Below the pieces are notes generated by a model, which had not been told where the DNA came from, did not search any database, and saw only the letters and a program-made list of their open reading frames with translations. The position numbers and the translations under genes are program-made. DNA of 31,698 nucleotides, taken from contig NZ_CM001773.1 of assembly GCF_000314895.2 (NCBI RefSeq), positions 447,977-479,674 on the forward strand, in the 5' to 3' direction. The stretch is from Providencia sneebia DSM 19967 (GTDB taxonomy: Bacteria > Pseudomonadota > Gammaproteobacteria > Enterobacterales > Enterobacteriaceae). Shown here one piece after another: positions 30,590 to 31,698 of this stretch (within the stretch, counting starts at the first letter, position 1; every line of letters starts with the position of its first letter).

Positions 30590-31288
30590 CTAAATTTGTT
30601 TTTCTGTAATGGTGAGTAATTTATAACAGAGTTCAAAAGCTTTAGCGCTATCATCTTTTATTATTGAATCAACTAGCTGGCGGTGAAGATCAACTTCAAT
30701 AACCTCATTTTCAGTAATTGCATCGAAATAGCGTTCATAAACAGAATGAAATAAATTAGCAAAAGAGATTAAAAATGGATTTGCACAGGCTTCATATATA
30801 GCTAAATGAAATCGATGATCGACTTGTATCCATTGTTGTCTATCAAATTGCTCAGCTAATAGTTTCATTTCATTAGCTAATAATAAGAGCTGATTTTTTT
30901 GTTCATGAGTTGCATGTATTGCGGCAAGATAACAGGCTTGTGGCTCAATTGCTAAGCGCATAACATGGAAATGTTTGATGACAGTGGCTTGGTCATCACT
31001 ATTTATCCACCACTTGAGAAGATCTTGGTCGAGATAATTCCAGTGAGAAGATGGCATGACTCGAGTGCCAATTCTTGGTCGAGCTAATAACATCCCTTTA
31101 GCAACTAAAATTTTAATGGCTTCTCTTATTGCAGTACGACTTGCTTGGAATTTTTCTGAAAGTTCAGCTTCACTAGGTAAAATTGAACTAGGAGTATAGG
31201 CTCCTGTTAATATCAATTGCCCAAGTTCTTCCGCAATAAGATAAGACAAGTTCTTTTGCGAAGCGGTTTGCTGCTTACGAAATTCCAT
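30590..31288 (-). CDS. yieP: GntR-family (FadR subfamily) regulator YieP
   Basis: 232 aa (E. coli YieP 230). The N-terminal winged helix contains LPSEAELSEKFQASRTAIRE and GMLLARPRIGTRVMP. The C-terminal FCD domain carries HFHVMRLAIEPQACYLAA, the metal-site-like VDHRFHLAIYEACANPF, and FHSVYERYF. Its regulon is little known; location suggests control of hsrA. AGGA 7 nt before the ATG supports the start. Confidence 0.92.
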   Translation of the reverse strand: MEFRKQQTASQKNLSYLIAEELGQLILTGAYTPSSILPSEAELSEKFQASRTAIREAIKILVAKGMLLARPRIGTRVMPSSHWNYLDQDLLKWWINSDDQATVIKHFHVMRLAIEPQACYLAAIHATHEQKNQLLLLANEMKLLAEQFDRQQWIQVDHRFHLAIYEACANPFLISFANLFHSVYERYFDAITENEVIEVDLHRQLVDSIIKDDSAKAFELCYKLLTITEKQI

Positions 31289-31439
31289 AAATAAGTCCTA
31301 GCGTATAATAATAAGTAATTATATTACGTGAGTAAGTTGATAATTGCTGCAGGAATAATCAAATTCACCCAGCATTAAGTCGAATTATCACCATAATGAT
31401 GAAAAATAAAGCAAACGGAAAAAAAATGAAAAATAAGGG

Positions 31440-31467
31440 TTGCCAGAATTTTTTAGCTCCCTATAAT
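31440..31467 (+). promoter_or_regulatory. rrn P1 promoter
   Basis: TTGCCA (31440-31445), 16 nt, TATAAT (31462-31467), then the GC-rich discriminator GCGC. CTCCCTATAATGCGC equals the E. coli rrn P1 core. The discriminator fits ppGpp/DksA stringent control. Confidence 0.93.
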
Positions 31468-31570
31468 GCGCATCCGTTGTCACGATAAACCGCTTCGGTG
31501 GTCAGGGTTGAAAAAAAAACCACCGTGATGACAGAGGTGAAAAAGAAAGAAAAAAGTTGAAAATAATCGC

Positions 31571-31598
31571 TTGACTTTCTTAAAGAAAAAAGTAATAT
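31571..31598 (+). promoter_or_regulatory. rrn P2 promoter
   Basis: TTGACT (31571-31576), 16 nt, TAATAT (31593-31598), about 130 nt after P1, as in enterobacterial rrn operons. Confidence 0.9.
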
Positions 31599-31652
31599 AC
31601 ACCACCTCGCGACAAGGACCTAAACGGTCAAAAATCGAAAGATAGTCGCAAC

Positions 31653-31663
31653 GCTCTTTAACA
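31653..31663 (+). promoter_or_regulatory. rrn leader boxA antitermination site
   Basis: GCTCTTTAACA is the conserved boxA recognised in RNA by NusB/NusE, followed by the usual ATTTATCAGACAATC. Confidence 0.93.
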
Positions 31664-31698
31664 ATTTATCAGACAATCTGTGTGGGCACTCACAAGAC

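Larger units (their letters stand above)
31289..31698 (+). promoter_or_regulatory. Ribosomal RNA operon promoter and leader region
   Basis: 410 nt without a protein gene. The first part (31289-31400) is AT-rich yieP/rrn intergenic DNA. An A-tract UP-like element (about 31415-31437), promoters P1 and P2, and boxA then follow. The last bases match the E. coli pre-16S leader (ACAATCTGTGTGGGCACTC). Mature 16S rRNA would begin beyond the window. CGGTGGT/ACCACCG (31496-31502 and 31519-31525) can form a hairpin between P1 and P2. Confidence 0.9.

Overview
This window is an AT-rich stretch of an enterobacterial chromosome around the replication origin. Protein sequences and gene order closely follow the Escherichia coli oriC neighbourhood (glmS-glmU-atpCDGAHFEBI-rsmG-mnmG-oriC-mioC-asnC/asnA-viaA-ravA-rbsDACBKR-hsrA-yieP-rrn). 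The low GC content, the divergence level and the SmvA/SmvR-like pair beside glmS suggest a Morganellaceae member, most likely Providencia or a relative. The genus is an inference. No species can be named from the sequence alone.

Layout. (1) 1-3.8 kb is the least conserved part. It holds the 3' end of a large DUF3686-type 'DNA repair ATPase' gene and an ORF that looks like a chimera of a truncated rhomboid protease and a truncated DUF1460 amidase-like protein. It also holds an SmvA-like 14-TM efflux gene broken by a one-base frameshift in a G run, and its divergent TetR-type regulator. (2) 3.8-7.3 kb is glmS and glmU (UDP-GlcNAc synthesis), with a hairpin-rich leader before glmS and an apparently empty attTn7 site after it. 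(3) 7.4-14.4 kb is the complete F1Fo ATP synthase operon (minus strand), ending in a perfect 14-bp-stem terminator. A 598-nt gene-free gap upstream of it contains promoter-like elements, a perfect consensus CRP palindrome and the rsmG terminator. (4) 15.0-18.9 kb is rsmG, mnmG, oriC, mioC and asnC. oriC carries three AT-rich 13-mers, DnaA boxes R1-R4 and 11 GATC sites within about 250 nt. (5) 19.0-23.0 kb is asnA, convergent with the ravA-viaA pair. (6) 23.0-29.1 kb is the ribose operon rbsDACBKR, preceded by two RbsR-type operators and a CRP-like site. (7) 29.1-31.3 kb is hsrA and yieP. (8) 31.4-31.7 kb is a ribosomal RNA operon promoter region (P1, P2, boxA), ending before mature 16S rRNA.

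How it fits together. oriC lies near the middle. glmS to mnmG on one side, and rbs and rrn on the other, are transcribed away from it, i.e. co-directionally with replication, while mioC and asnC are transcribed toward it. Most of the window is housekeeping. The observations most worth checking are the chimeric ORF, the frameshifted efflux gene, the paired ribose operators, the CRP palindrome upstream of atpI, and the glmS leader hairpins. I found no CRISPR array, insertion sequence, tRNA, or clear new defence or toxin system.
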